Positions 1 through 11,757 of a stretch of 64,000 nt of DNA are shown here, one piece after another. Below the pieces are notes generated by a model. It did not search any database, had not been told where the DNA came from, and saw only the letters and a list, made by a program, of their open reading frames with translations. This stretch comes from Gordonia aichiensis NBRC 108223 (lineage in GTDB: Bacteria > Actinomycetota > Actinomycetes > Mycobacteriales > Mycobacteriaceae): positions 1 to 64,000 of the forward strand of contig NZ_BANR01000008.1 of NCBI RefSeq assembly GCF_000332975.1, written 5' to 3'. Within the stretch, counting starts at the first letter, position 1. The number at the start of each line of letters is the position of its first letter. The position numbers were made by a program, and so were the translations under genes.

Positions 1-2
1 CC

Positions 3-152
3 GATTATCTGGCTGCAACCGCGCGCGATGGCCTCTGCCATTCCGGGTTTGTCCAAATCCACGGCGGGCTTTGGAATCTCGTGATCGACCCTCAGTCCGG
101 AACACTCGAAGCCGCCATGCTCCGACGACACCCGCCGTCCGCACCGTCCTGA
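3..152 (+). CDS. C-terminal fragment of an unidentified protein (5' end outside window)
   Basis: An open frame enters from the left edge and stops with TGA at 150-152, giving 49 residues. The middle reads like a folded protein end (HGGLWNLVIDPQSGTLEAA), but third-position GC is lower than in neighbouring genes, roughly two thirds by eye. Another forward frame is also open here and runs on beyond 400, but there it lies antisense to the TetR gene and has no protein-like features. I do not recognise the family. Whether this is really coding depends on sequence upstream of the window. Confidence 0.35.
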   Translation, partial: DYLAATARDGLCHSGFVQIHGGLWNLVIDPQSGTLEAAMLRRHPPSAPS

Positions 153-202
153 GTTATGAGCGGATGGTCATGCGGCGCCGTACTTCTCAGAACGGTGCAT
201 CC

Positions 203-832
203 TCAGCTGCGTGGCAGGCCGTCGACCATCGAGGTCACCATGGTGCGCCATTGCGTGATGATCGTCTCGAGGTCGAGACCGACGACCTCGGTCAGGTGCT
301 TGACGGCGGTGGCGCCGAGCGGCGTGAGCAGTGCGATCGCCGTCACCTCGACTGGATCCGGGAAACCCAACTGCCGCAGCAGGATCTGGATATGCATACT
401 CGATGCGCGGGACACGGGATGGCTCCAGAACTCGGTGCCCGGTAGGTCTGCCTCGAGCAGGATGTCGAGGTGCGCCGCGTTCATCTTCAACCGCGCGGCG
501 CCGTAGGCGAGGAGTCGTTCGAGGGGGTCGGCGCCCGGTCCGAGTGGCGCGGGGCCAGAGAGATAGGACTGCTGTAGCTCCGATTCGGAGTGGTCGAGGA
601 GGGCGAACATCAACCCGGTTCGGCTACCGAACCGTCGGAACACGGTGCCCTTACCGACGCCTGCCTCGCGCGCGACCGCATCCATGGTGACCGCGGCGGC
701 GCCGTGATTGTCGATCAGGTTTTTCGCTGCGGCCAGCAGCAATCGCCGATTACGTGCCGCGTCAGCGCGTTCGACGCTGTCGGGTTGGGTCAACTGCAGT
801 GACCGTGGTCCTCCCTCGACCTCTTTACGCAT
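203..832 (-). CDS. TetR/AcrR-family transcriptional regulator
   Basis: A 209-residue protein with an N-terminal TetR helix-turn-helix at about residues 28-75 (AAVTMDAVAREAGVGKGTVFRRF is the recognition segment) and a C-terminal ligand-binding domain ending in a helix that resembles the TetR_C domains of redox or drug responsive regulators. It is transcribed divergently from the FMN reductase gene at 947, and a strong palindrome lies between them, so it probably represses that gene and itself. The ATG at 832 is taken as start because no later start has a better ribosome site. The effector is unknown. Confidence 0.88.
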   Translation of the reverse strand: MRKEVEGGPRSLQLTQPDSVERADAARNRRLLLAAAKNLIDNHGAAAVTMDAVAREAGVGKGTVFRRFGSRTGLMFALLDHSESELQQSYLSGPAPLGPGADPLERLLAYGAARLKMNAAHLDILLEADLPGTEFWSHPVSRASSMHIQILLRQLGFPDPVEVTAIALLTPLGATAVKHLTEVVGLDLETIITQWRTMVTSMVDGLPRS

Positions 833-886
833 GTGATGAGCCTAACGGTTGACGGATCCGCGCTGCGGAGCGAATCTCGGTGGAAC

Positions 887-908
887 AAATCGGACCACGG
901 TCCGGTTT
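887..908. promoter_or_regulatory. Palindromic operator between tetR and FMN reductase gene
   Basis: CGGACC-AC-GGTCCG at 891-904 is a perfect inverted repeat, flanked by AAA and TTT that extend it with one mismatch. It sits 43 bp before the reductase GTG and 59 bp before the tetR ATG, the expected place for a TetR-family operator. An 11-bp copy of its core (GACCGTGGTCC on the plus strand) recurs at 801-811 inside the start of tetR and could be a second site. Confidence 0.6.
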
Positions 909-946
909 TACCCAACAAGTGTAGCGCCATGAAAAGGAGAAGTCTC

Positions 947-1540
947 GTGCCAGATCACGACATCACAGCACAGAACGCCAAGGTCACCGTCGCCGTGTTG
1001 GTCGGCAGCCTGAGGTCGGCATCGATCAACAAGCAGCTCGCCGAATCCGTGGTTCGTAATGCCCCCGCCGGTGTTGAATTCTCGGTGGTCGAGAACATCG
1101 GCCGTGTGCCGTTCTACAACGAAGACGTCGACTACGCGCCGGGTTCGACGGACGGCGTACTCGATCCCGAGGTCGTCGCGCTTCGGGAGCGGGTCGCCGC
1201 GGCTGATGCCGTGTTGATCGTCACGCCCGAGTACAACGGCTCGGCCCCTGCGGTGTTGAAGAACGCCATCGACTGGTTGTCCCGCCCGTACGGAACCGGC
1301 GCGCTGACCGGCAAGCCGGTCGGTGTCATCGGGGTCGCGCTTGGCCGTTTCGGAGGGACGTGGTCGCGTGAGGACATCCGCAAGTCGGTGAAGATCGCGG
1401 GTGGACAGGTCGTCGAGGAGGTGGAGTTCGGAGTGTCCGGAAGCCAGCTCGACGACTCGGGCCGACTTCCCGCCGAGGTCATCGGCGGTGCCGTCGACGC
1501 CGTGCGCGTACTGGGATCCGAGGTCGCGGTATCGGTATGA
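947..1540 (+). CDS. NADPH-dependent FMN reductase (flavodoxin-like fold)
   Basis: A 197-residue protein of the NADPH-dependent FMN reductase / azoreductase-chromate reductase family, which binds FMN and reduces quinones or other small electron acceptors in the cytoplasm. The phosphate-binding loop GSLRSASINKQL is near the N-terminus, and the flavin-contacting TPEYNGSAPAVLKNAIDW segment is at about residues 93-110. An upstream ATG at 833 is in frame, but the GTG at 947 is preferred: AAGGAG lies 7 nt before it and conserved sequence begins just after it. The upstream part would also cross the operator. Probably controlled by the divergent TetR regulator. Confidence 0.88.
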   Translation: MPDHDITAQNAKVTVAVLVGSLRSASINKQLAESVVRNAPAGVEFSVVENIGRVPFYNEDVDYAPGSTDGVLDPEVVALRERVAAADAVLIVTPEYNGSAPAVLKNAIDWLSRPYGTGALTGKPVGVIGVALGRFGGTWSREDIRKSVKIAGGQVVEEVEFGVSGSQLDDSGRLPAEVIGGAVDAVRVLGSEVAVSV

Positions 1541-1566
1541 GGTAGTGATCGGTGAGGGTCTGTTGC

Positions 1567-1618
1567 GGCCGCCTGTGTCGGAAGAATCACAAAAGTGTGA
1601 GTTCCGAGCCGGGCGGCC
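1567..1618. terminator. Three-part hairpin after the FMN reductase gene
   Basis: Nested complementary arms lie here: GGCCGCC (1567-1573) with GGCGGCC (1612-1618), TCGGAA (1578-1583) with TTCCGA (1602-1607), and TCACA (1587-1591) with TGTGA (1596-1600) around a 4-nt loop. It starts 26 bp after the reductase stop. No U-run follows, so it is a U-less terminator candidate or another RNA structure. Confidence 0.45.
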
Positions 1619-1692
1619 GTCGCGTTTCGCAAGGCGACACGCCGGAGTTCACGATCGCGTAGGCCCGCGACCTGCGACTTTCATCGATGTCA

Positions 1693-1740
1693 TTACAAGT
1701 TCTAGTGGTGCAACCAAATGTCAGACACAAGGTGTAGTGT
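1693..1740. promoter_or_regulatory. Pair of NrdR boxes upstream of nrdHIEF
   Basis: ACACAAGGTGTAGTGT at 1725-1740 has the ACAC-N8-GTGT form of an NrdR box. A weaker copy, TTACAAGTTCTAGTGG at 1693-1708, begins exactly 32 bp earlier, about three helical turns, which is the usual spacing of paired NrdR sites. NrdR is the ATP/dATP-sensing repressor of ribonucleotide reductase genes. The intergenic interval 1541-1880 otherwise holds only the hairpin at 1567-1618. Confidence 0.7.
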
Positions 1741-1880
1741 TTGGAACACCAGCAAGGCCGACGACGAGGATCGCTTGCAACCCTCCGAGACGGCGGTGAG
1801 GTCGGTGACCTAGATCACTATCTTCACTCTGGAGAATCACTTGAGGCAGTACGACGTCACCACGACCGAGGAGCAATCTG

Positions 1881-2114
1881 ATGGCCATCACCGTCTACAC
1901 CAAGCCGGCCTGCGTGCAGTGCAATGCCACCTACAAGGCTCTCGACAAGCAGGGCATCGAGTACGAGGTCGTCGACATCACCCAGGATGCAGACGCTCGT
2001 GACTACGTCATGGCTCTCGGGTACCTGCAGGCGCCCGTCGTCGTCGCCGACGACGAGCACTGGTCGGGCTTCCGTCTCGACCGCATCAAAGCGTTGGCAA
2101 CACGCGCAGCCTGA
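1881..2114 (+). CDS. nrdH: NrdH glutaredoxin-like redoxin
   Basis: A 77-residue NrdH-redoxin, the small thioredoxin-fold electron donor that re-reduces NrdE after each turnover; it takes electrons from thioredoxin reductase. The redox motif Cys-Val-Gln-Cys follows the first strand ([10 protein letters not shown]), and the C-terminal half carries the family signature around WSGFRLDRI, a surface specific to NrdH. Length is normal for the family. GAGGAG lies about 10 nt before the ATG. First gene of nrdHIEF, as in other Actinobacteria. Confidence 0.97.
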   Translation: MAITVYTKPACVQCNATYKALDKQGIEYEVVDITQDADARDYVMALGYLQAPVVVADDEHWSGFRLDRIKALATRAA

Positions 2115-2152
2115 AGCCTTCGCATCACGATCCGAAGGGGAAGCCGGATCGA

Positions 2153-2710
2153 ATGTCTCTCACAACATCGTCTTTTGAATCATCGTCTCTTGAATCACCA
2201 TCTCTCACGTCACAGCCGTCTCGAACGTCTCCGTCTCTCGAGTCACCGCTGATCGTCTATTTCTCATCGGTGTCGGAGAACACTCATCGGTTCGTCGAGA
2301 AGCTGGGAATGCGCGCGGCGCGTATCCCGGTTCTCGACGGCGAGCGGTCCGGAGGTGCGGTATTCGAGGTCGACGAACCCTACGTCCTGATCTGTCCTAC
2401 CTACGGCGGCGGCAAACCGTCGTCGACGGGAGGCAACGGTTTCGTGCCGAAGCAGGTCATCAAGTTCCTGAACAACACACACAATCGTTCGCTGATCCGT
2501 GGCGTCATTGCCGCGGGGAATACGAACTTCGGCGAGGAGTACTGTCTCGCCGGCGACATCATCTCGCGTAAGTGCTCGGTTCCGTATCTCTACCGATTCG
2601 AGCTCATGGGCACTTCTGACGACGTCGACCGCGTCCGCAGCGGTCTGGCCGACTTCTCGCGCAGCGACGCCTTCGTCGATCCCGAGACGGCAGCCAACGT
2701 CCGAGCCTGA
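2153..2710 (+). CDS. nrdI: NrdI flavodoxin-like activator of class Ib RNR
   Basis: A flavodoxin-like protein that supplies the oxidant for assembling the dimanganese-tyrosyl radical cofactor in NrdF. The FMN-binding core starts at about residue 33 ([19 protein letters not shown]), followed by PTYGGG and [10 protein letters not shown] loops typical of NrdI. The first 32 residues are a Ser/Thr/Pro-rich extension made from short imperfect DNA repeats (units resembling TCTCTTGAATCA at about 2169-2250), absent from usual NrdI proteins of about 150 residues. The ATG at 2153 has AAGGGGAAG upstream, and no alternative start is closer to the core. Confidence 0.95.
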   Translation: MSLTTSSFESSSLESPSLTSQPSRTSPSLESPLIVYFSSVSENTHRFVEKLGMRAARIPVLDGERSGGAVFEVDEPYVLICPTYGGGKPSSTGGNGFVPKQVIKFLNNTHNRSLIRGVIAAGNTNFGEEYCLAGDIISRKCSVPYLYRFELMGTSDDVDRVRSGLADFSRSDAFVDPETAANVRA

Positions 2711-2796
2711 GTGTCGGTACCGCCCGCTATCGTCTCGACCATCCGGCAACCTTTCCATCACCTCCACACGCATCCCACACTCCGAGGAGTTACACC

Positions 2797-6064
<3,268 letters not shown>

Positions 6065-6072
6065 CCCGGTGG

Positions 6073-6888
6073 TCACTCCTGAATGAGTCGGTCGTAGAGG
6101 TCGCCCAGTTCGTCGACGGCCTCGGCGATGTCGCCGGGCGCCACACCTGACGCCCGCAATGCCGCCCGCAACGCCGTCCCGTCGAGGTCGATGAGCGGGT
6201 TGGTTCGCGGTGGCCGCGGGAGCGGCGGGAGTTGCGCGCGTGTTCCGAAGAAATCGACGCTACTGAATGTGTCGTGGTCGCCGCCGGCCGCGTCGCCGGG
6301 GCCTGCCTCACTGAGCGCTGGTGTGCCGTCGCCGAGGGCGTCGAGCAGCGACGGCAGATCGGTTCCCATGATCGTGAACAAGGTGACGGGGGAGCGGTCG
6401 ATCTCGGCGGCCACTTCGTAGGCGACGGCGAGCACATGAATGCACCGGACGGCCTCGTCCGGGCAGGTGCACTCGGAGGCGACGTCGGCCGACTCTGTGG
6501 GGCCGAGCAACTCGCCGACGATCGGAGGTTGCTCGCCCCGCGCCACAGACATCACCTCTGCGACACCGTCGCGATCTCGGAGCAGGGCGGCGACGGTGGC
6601 GACGTCGACCGTGCGCATCGAGAGGATCACGTCGAATGGTTCGAGTTGGCTGCCCTCCACCGAGGCGGTCACCTGACCGGGCCGGATCGACAGGCGATGA
6701 ACGTGGCGGTCGCGAAAGTATCGCCGTGCCTTGCTGATTCGGCGGCTGTCGGCCGACTCGGTGACCGAGCCGGTGCGTGGTCCGCCGTTGCTGTCGGTGA
6801 TGTCGGTGCGACCCTCGACCACGTCGACGAAGGCGCGCGACCAGCGGGTGACCGCATATCCCCGCACCGGGACGGTGCCCCGACTCAT
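6073..6888 (-). CDS. SWIM zinc-finger protein, partner of the SNF2 helicase
   Basis: A 271-residue protein with a SWIM zinc-binding motif (CTC followed by CIH, from the CTCPDEAVRCIHVLAVAYE segment) in its middle, preceded by a region rich in R/Y (YFRDRHVHRL) that such proteins share. It is encoded 40 bp downstream of the SNF2-family ATPase and the two are probably cotranscribed, matching the M. tuberculosis pair helZ (Rv2101) and its neighbour. The likely role is DNA binding for the helicase. The frame is open to an ATG at 6948 that would overlap the helicase by 20 bp; 6888 is preferred because GAGG lies upstream of it. Confidence 0.8.
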   Translation of the reverse strand: MSRGTVPVRGYAVTRWSRAFVDVVEGRTDITDSNGGPRTGSVTESADSRRISKARRYFRDRHVHRLSIRPGQVTASVEGSQLEPFDVILSMRTVDVATVAALLRDRDGVAEVMSVARGEQPPIVGELLGPTESADVASECTCPDEAVRCIHVLAVAYEVAAEIDRSPVTLFTIMGTDLPSLLDALGDGTPALSEAGPGDAAGGDHDTFSSVDFFGTRAQLPPLPRPPRTNPLIDLDGTALRAALRASGVAPGDIAEAVDELGDLYDRLIQE

Positions 6889-6928
6889 CGTCCGAGCCTC
6901 GCTGCCCGTACCGCTTCCGCGTCCGAGG

Positions 6929-9892
6929 TCATTCGCTGACCGCCTCATCGCGGAGTCGGAAGAGGTCGAACAATTCGTCGTCGGCGAGGTCGCCGATCCA
7001 GTTCTCTCCGGCCGAGACCGTCAGGCGCGACAGTTCACGCTTCTTGGCGACCATGTCGTCGATGCGTTCCTCCAACGTGCCAACGCAGACGAATCGTCGG
7101 ACGTGGACCCGCTGATGCTGTCCGATGCGGTAGGCGCGATCGGTGGCCTGGTCCTCGACGGCGGGATTCCACCAGCGGTCGACGTGGATCACGTGTGTGG
7201 CGGCGGTGAGATTGAGCCCGGTACCGCCCGCCTTGAGGGTGGCGACGAGGATCGGGGGCCCATCCGGTGCCGCGTGGTCGAGGGACCGGGGGCCGGTGTC
7301 GGTGCTGTGTTGTGCGTCGCCCTGAAAACGGGCGACCATACGGTCGCGTTCGCTGCGTCCGATCCCTCCGTGCAGCAACGGGATCGGGGTCTCGAGCTGT
7401 TCGGACAGCCACCCGGCCACCATCTCGCCGAAAGCTGCGAACTGAGTGAATACGAGCGCCTTGTCGCCGTCGGCGACAAGCGTGGTCGCGATGTCGCCGA
7501 GCAACTCGATCTTGCCGGAGCGGTGTCGATCCCGCCGCATCATCGGTGAGCCGTCGGCGAGGTAGTGCGCGGGATGGTTACACACCTGTTTGAGTCGCGT
7601 CAGCGCGGCGAGGACAGTGCGTCTGCGTAGTGCACGCCGCTGCTTGTCGCGCAGCGCGACCATGAGTTCGTCGATGATCGCCCGGTACAGCGCGGCCTGC
7701 TCGACGGTGAGATTGGCGCGCACCGTGATCTCGGTCTTCTCGGGGAGGTCGCTGATGATGGACGGGTCGGTTTTCTCTCTGCGCAGAATGAACGGCCTGG
7801 TGGCGCGGTTGAGTCGTCTGACTGCGTCGGGATCCCGATCTCGTTCGATGGGCTCGGCGAAACGGGCTCGGAACGTCGACGCCGAGCCGAGCAGCCCGGG
7901 GTTGACGAGATCGATCACCGCGCGAAGATCCTCGAGGCGGTTCTCGACGGGCGTACCGGTCAATGCGAGTCGATGGTGTGCGGGGATGGCGCGCAGCGCT
8001 CGGGCGGCCGCGGTGCGGACGTTCTTCACGTGCTGGGCCTCATCGACGACGAGACGCTGCCACGAGCGGGCAGCCAGTAGATCTCGGTCGCGGGTGGCGA
8101 TCGCGAAGGTGGTGATCACGACGTCGGCGTCGGAGACCGCGGAGGCGAACGCGGCACTGCGCGCCCGGTCAGCACCGTGGTGGACATGGACACGAAGGTG
8201 TGGTGCGAAACGGTGCAGCTCGCGAGACCAGTTGCCCACCAACGACATCGGACACACCACCAACGTCGTCACCTGGTTTGTCGACTGTGTGGTCTCTCGC
8301 TCGGTGCACAGCAGCGCGATCACCTGGACGGTCTTGCCGAGGCCCATGTCGTCGGCGAGTACGCCCCCGATGCCCAGGGTGCTCAGGTAGACCAACCACT
8401 CGAGACCGCGTTGCTGATAGGGGCGCAACTCGGCCAACAGCCCCGACGGTGCGGCCACGGGCGTCGGTCGCAGTGGTGAGCCGTCGGCGACGTCGTCGAG
8501 CCAGCCGAGTCCGCGGACGGAGGTGACGGGGACGGGCAGTGTGCCTGCGGTGTCGGTCACCAGGCCGAACAGTTCGCCCATGTCGGCCGGCTCGCCGGAT
8601 CCGCGCAGGGCCCGCTGGGTTCGGATGAACGTGGCGGCACGCGTCAGTGCAGAACCCTCCGCGCGCATCCACACGCCGCGCACACGCACGAGATCGCCTT
8701 TTTGCCTCGATAACTCATCGAGGTCGGAGTCGGTCAGGGTGATCGCGTCAGGGCCGTCGCCGAGAGCGAGGCGCCACTCGAACTCGCGCATCTCTCGCAG
8801 GCCGACCATGCGTGCGGGTGCGCCACCGCCCGGTACCGGAGCGGCGCGCAGGCCCAGGGATGGCCGCACATCGGCGATCGTGCGCGGCAGGAGCACGGGG
8901 AAACCGGCGTCGGCGAGCAGGGCGGTGCCGGACTCGAGTAGCCGTTCGACGCTGTCTGTCGACAACAGGAAATCGAGGGTGGTGCGGTCGGGGTCGGCCT
9001 TGGCGAGTTCGCCGAAAGCACGCACCGCAGCAGCGAGTTCGGTGGTCACCTGGTCGAGATCATGAGAGTCGAGACGATGCGGCACAACGGGTTCGGTGTG
9101 ACCGTCGGGCGCTCGGCGGCACACCTGGAGTCGCCAGCGAGGTTCGGGGGGAGGGTCGTCGGTCCAGGCTCCGAAGGCGTCGTCGGACTCGGGCAGGTCA
9201 TCAGGTTCGAAGAGTCGGAATAACAGCAGCGATTCGTCCTGCGGGGCACTGCCCGCCCACTGGCTCCAAGCGGTGTGCGCCGCGGGCCTGCGCGCGGCTT
9301 CGGGCGCGGCGGCGTCGCCGATCAGAGCAGCGATCACCGGTGTCGACGGTCGTGCAGGACCCAGACGCACCGCCGAATCGGCCAGGCGAGCGCGACATTC
9401 GTGGTCGACGAGCTCGCCCGCGAAGTCGGCGAGCGACTCGGCTCCGCCGTTATGCGTCAGGGCATCGGGTGCGCCGGAAGTGACCACCGTCATCCATGTC
9501 CGCCACCCCGTCGTGGGGATCGGCGTCCAGCGGACGAGGGTCTCACCGGCGAGATCTGTGATGACGGGTGCCACCGATCCCGCCGCAACGAACCGGCGCA
9601 CGCCGTCGAGCATCATCCGGTACCACCGCACGTCGCCGGCGACCGCTGTCGATCGGGATGCGTCGAGCACGGCGACGGCAGACGACGTGCCGAGCGTGAT
9701 CGCAGCGACGAAGTCGCGCCGCCCGCCGCCTCCGATGACGCCGATGTCGCGGCGAAAACGCTTGCCCGCCAACAACGGGGCGACACCCTCCGGTAGCGAC
9801 GCGGCCGCGTCGAGCCAGATGGCCATGCCGACCCCGGGCCGCCAGAGCGTGTGCCACCCCGGTGCGGAGCGGACTTCACGCACGGCTGTCAT
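6929..9892 (-). CDS. SNF2/RapA-family helicase-like ATPase
   Basis: A 987-residue Swi2/Snf2 ATPase, a DNA translocase that remodels protein-DNA complexes rather than unwinding DNA. Walker A (DDMGLGKT) lies near residue 518, DEAQ near 614, and the C-terminal helicase lobe carries GGTGLNLTAA near 889 and the WWNPAVEDQATDRAYRIGQ signature of this superfamily. About 500 N-terminal residues precede the ATPase core and belong to the bacterial SNF2-associated domain found with SWIM partners. Similar in size to mycobacterial HelZ. Transcribed with the SWIM gene and divergent from the DUF2252 gene. Confidence 0.95.
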   Translation of the reverse strand: MTAVREVRSAPGWHTLWRPGVGMAIWLDAAASLPEGVAPLLAGKRFRRDIGVIGGGGRRDFVAAITLGTSSAVAVLDASRSTAVAGDVRWYRMMLDGVRRFVAAGSVAPVITDLAGETLVRWTPIPTTGWRTWMTVVTSGAPDALTHNGGAESLADFAGELVDHECRARLADSAVRLGPARPSTPVIAALIGDAAAPEAARRPAAHTAWSQWAGSAPQDESLLLFRLFEPDDLPESDDAFGAWTDDPPPEPRWRLQVCRRAPDGHTEPVVPHRLDSHDLDQVTTELAAAVRAFGELAKADPDRTTLDFLLSTDSVERLLESGTALLADAGFPVLLPRTIADVRPSLGLRAAPVPGGGAPARMVGLREMREFEWRLALGDGPDAITLTDSDLDELSRQKGDLVRVRGVWMRAEGSALTRAATFIRTQRALRGSGEPADMGELFGLVTDTAGTLPVPVTSVRGLGWLDDVADGSPLRPTPVAAPSGLLAELRPYQQRGLEWLVYLSTLGIGGVLADDMGLGKTVQVIALLCTERETTQSTNQVTTLVVCPMSLVGNWSRELHRFAPHLRVHVHHGADRARSAAFASAVSDADVVITTFAIATRDRDLLAARSWQRLVVDEAQHVKNVRTAAARALRAIPAHHRLALTGTPVENRLEDLRAVIDLVNPGLLGSASTFRARFAEPIERDRDPDAVRRLNRATRPFILRREKTDPSIISDLPEKTEITVRANLTVEQAALYRAIIDELMVALRDKQRRALRRRTVLAALTRLKQVCNHPAHYLADGSPMMRRDRHRSGKIELLGDIATTLVADGDKALVFTQFAAFGEMVAGWLSEQLETPIPLLHGGIGRSERDRMVARFQGDAQHSTDTGPRSLDHAAPDGPPILVATLKAGGTGLNLTAATHVIHVDRWWNPAVEDQATDRAYRIGQHQRVHVRRFVCVGTLEERIDDMVAKKRELSRLTVSAGENWIGDLADDELFDLFRLRDEAVSE

Positions 9893-9980
9893 CCCTCGAG
9901 ATTAACGACCGGTCCCGACACGACCGGGCCGGAGTGACAGATGCCGCGCACGGTGGCGCCACACGCGCCACACTGGTCGC

Positions 9981-11420
9981 ATGACTACGTCGCAGTTCGG
10001 ATCGGGGTCTGCTCATTTTCCATCGATTCCGACCACCTCGGAGGGCCCGGCCACACAATCGGAGGCGCTGGCCGCGGGGCCCACGAGATACGACACCACC
10101 GAGGGATCGCTGGGCAAGGCGGCGCGCAAGAGAGTTCCGCGGACATCGCTGGGCGACTGGGATCCGTCGCGGCGGGGACACGATGCGCTGGAGACCGTGC
10201 TGTCGCAGAACGCGATTCGCGACCAGCGGCTCGTTCCGATGCGGCACGGGAGGATGTCGGCGTCGCCCTGGACCTATTACCGCGGTGCCGCAGCGGTGAT
10301 GGCGGCCGACCTCGCCTCGCGACCCAACACCGGTATCCACGTCCAGATGTGCGGCGACGCCCACGTACTGAACTTCGGCATGTGGAATACGCCCGAGCGG
10401 ACTCTCGCCTTCGACCTCCGCGACTTCGACGAGACACTGCCGGGGCCCTTCGAATGGGATCTGCTGCGCTTCCTCACGAGCCTCGTCGTCCTCGCGCGCG
10501 ACAACGGTGTCGACGAGCAGACGGCAGTCGAGGCGGTGCGAGCCGGGTTCACCGGATACCGGGAATCCATCGCCACATATGCGCGATCGCCGATCCTCGA
10601 CGTGTGGTCGGCGACGGTATCGGCCGATGATCTCGCCGGCTATCTCGCTCCCGAGGAGGGTGCGCAGCTCGACAAGTACATCACCAAGCGCGCGGAGAAG
10701 CGGAGCAACAGGGGAGCGTCGAAGAAGTTCACGCACCTCGTCGACGGCCGGCGCGTGATCATCGAGGACCCCCCGTATCGGGTGCATGCGCTGTCCGACT
10801 TCGACGACGTCCTCAATGACGTTCTCGTGAGCTATTACGGGTCGGTCCAGGAGAACATCGCCGCATTGCTACGCCGGTTCGATTTCGTCGACGTGGTGCA
10901 GCAGGTCGTCGGCGTCGGCAGTGTGGGTATGCGGGTCTACCTCGCGCTCACCGAGGAGCACCAGACCGGTGACCCGCTCTTCTTCCAGATCAAGCAGGCG
11001 GCGCCATCGGTGTACGAGAAGTTCCTGGGGCCCAGCGTGTATCCCAATCACGGTCAGCGTGTCGTCGACGGCCAGCGGCTGATCCAGAGCGCATCGGATG
11101 CTTTCCTCGGTTGGTCGTCGATTCGGGACTGGGACTTCTATGTTCGGCAGTTCCGCGACGGGAAGGTCATTCCCGACGGCAAGTCGATCGCACCCCGACT
11201 GGCGGTCTTCGGCACGGCATGCGGCCACGTTCTCGCCCGCGCCCATGCGCGCAGTGGCGACGCCCGTGCCATCGACGAGTACTTCGGCAAGTCCGACAAG
11301 CCCGAGGAAGCGGTGGTCGGGTTCGCGCGGGCTTACGCCGATCAGACCGAACGCGATCACGCCCAGCTCGTTGCTGCGATCGGCGACGGGAGCGTCGAGT
11401 CTGCTCCGGGTTGGCCGTGA
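9981..11420 (+). CDS. DUF2252 family protein (kinase-like fold)
   Basis: A 479-residue member of the DUF2252 family, common in Actinobacteria and of unknown activity. The segment MCGDAHVLNFGMW (about residues 125-137) resembles the HGDxHxxN catalytic loop of aminoglycoside-phosphotransferase-like kinases, and LRDFDETLPGPFEWDLLR supplies a DFD-like metal site, so a small-molecule kinase is a reasonable inference. The C-terminal part also matches the family, with DHAQLVAAI near the end. It stands alone, divergent from the SNF2 gene by 88 bp. The substrate is unknown. Confidence 0.85.
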   Translation: MTTSQFGSGSAHFPSIPTTSEGPATQSEALAAGPTRYDTTEGSLGKAARKRVPRTSLGDWDPSRRGHDALETVLSQNAIRDQRLVPMRHGRMSASPWTYYRGAAAVMAADLASRPNTGIHVQMCGDAHVLNFGMWNTPERTLAFDLRDFDETLPGPFEWDLLRFLTSLVVLARDNGVDEQTAVEAVRAGFTGYRESIATYARSPILDVWSATVSADDLAGYLAPEEGAQLDKYITKRAEKRSNRGASKKFTHLVDGRRVIIEDPPYRVHALSDFDDVLNDVLVSYYGSVQENIAALLRRFDFVDVVQQVVGVGSVGMRVYLALTEEHQTGDPLFFQIKQAAPSVYEKFLGPSVYPNHGQRVVDGQRLIQSASDAFLGWSSIRDWDFYVRQFRDGKVIPDGKSIAPRLAVFGTACGHVLARAHARSGDARAIDEYFGKSDKPEEAVVGFARAYADQTERDHAQLVAAIGDGSVESAPGWP

Positions 11421-11481
11421 GCGGATCGGGCCCTACCCCTGTCTCTGCCCCGGGCTCACCGGCCGCCATGTCAGGTGGCTG

Positions 11482-11757
11482 TCACCTCACCTCGGTGAGT
11501 CGTCCGGTAGCGACGTCGAACACGAATCCGCGCAGCGAACTCGTCTTGGTGACGAACGGGCTGTTGCGGATGCGCGCGAGCGACTGTCGCACGTCATCCT
11601 CTACGTCGGCGAACGATTCCGGTGCCCATTCGGGCTTCTGCCCGATCTCGCGCTGGATGTCATGCGTGAACTGGTCGTCGGTGACGGTCATGGACCGAGA
11701 GTCGCCGATGTGGGCGGCATCAGTAACCCTTGCGATCAGCCTGGGCAGATCGGGCAG
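11482..11757 (-). pseudogene. Remnant of a beta-carbonic anhydrase (C-terminal half)
   Basis: From the ATG at 11691 the frame encodes 69 residues matching the C-terminus of a mycobacterial beta-carbonic anhydrase of the Rv1284 type: FTDDxF-like TVTDDQF, then PESF, EDVRQSLARI, NPFVTK-like NSPFVTK and RGFVFDVATG. Reading the same frame further upstream to the TGA at 11758-11760, the stretch AHIGDSRSMTVTDD lines up with the zinc-binding HHTDCGM region, but the cysteine is replaced and the rest is gone. The N-terminal zinc site and active site are missing. The remnant lies directly downstream, in frame, of the lipoprotein stop codon. Confidence 0.75.

Noticed and set aside
833-946. N-terminal extension of the FMN reductase from ATG 833
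   Set aside because: It would translate through the operator, has no ribosome site and matches nothing in the family; GTG 947 has AAGGAG at 7 nt.
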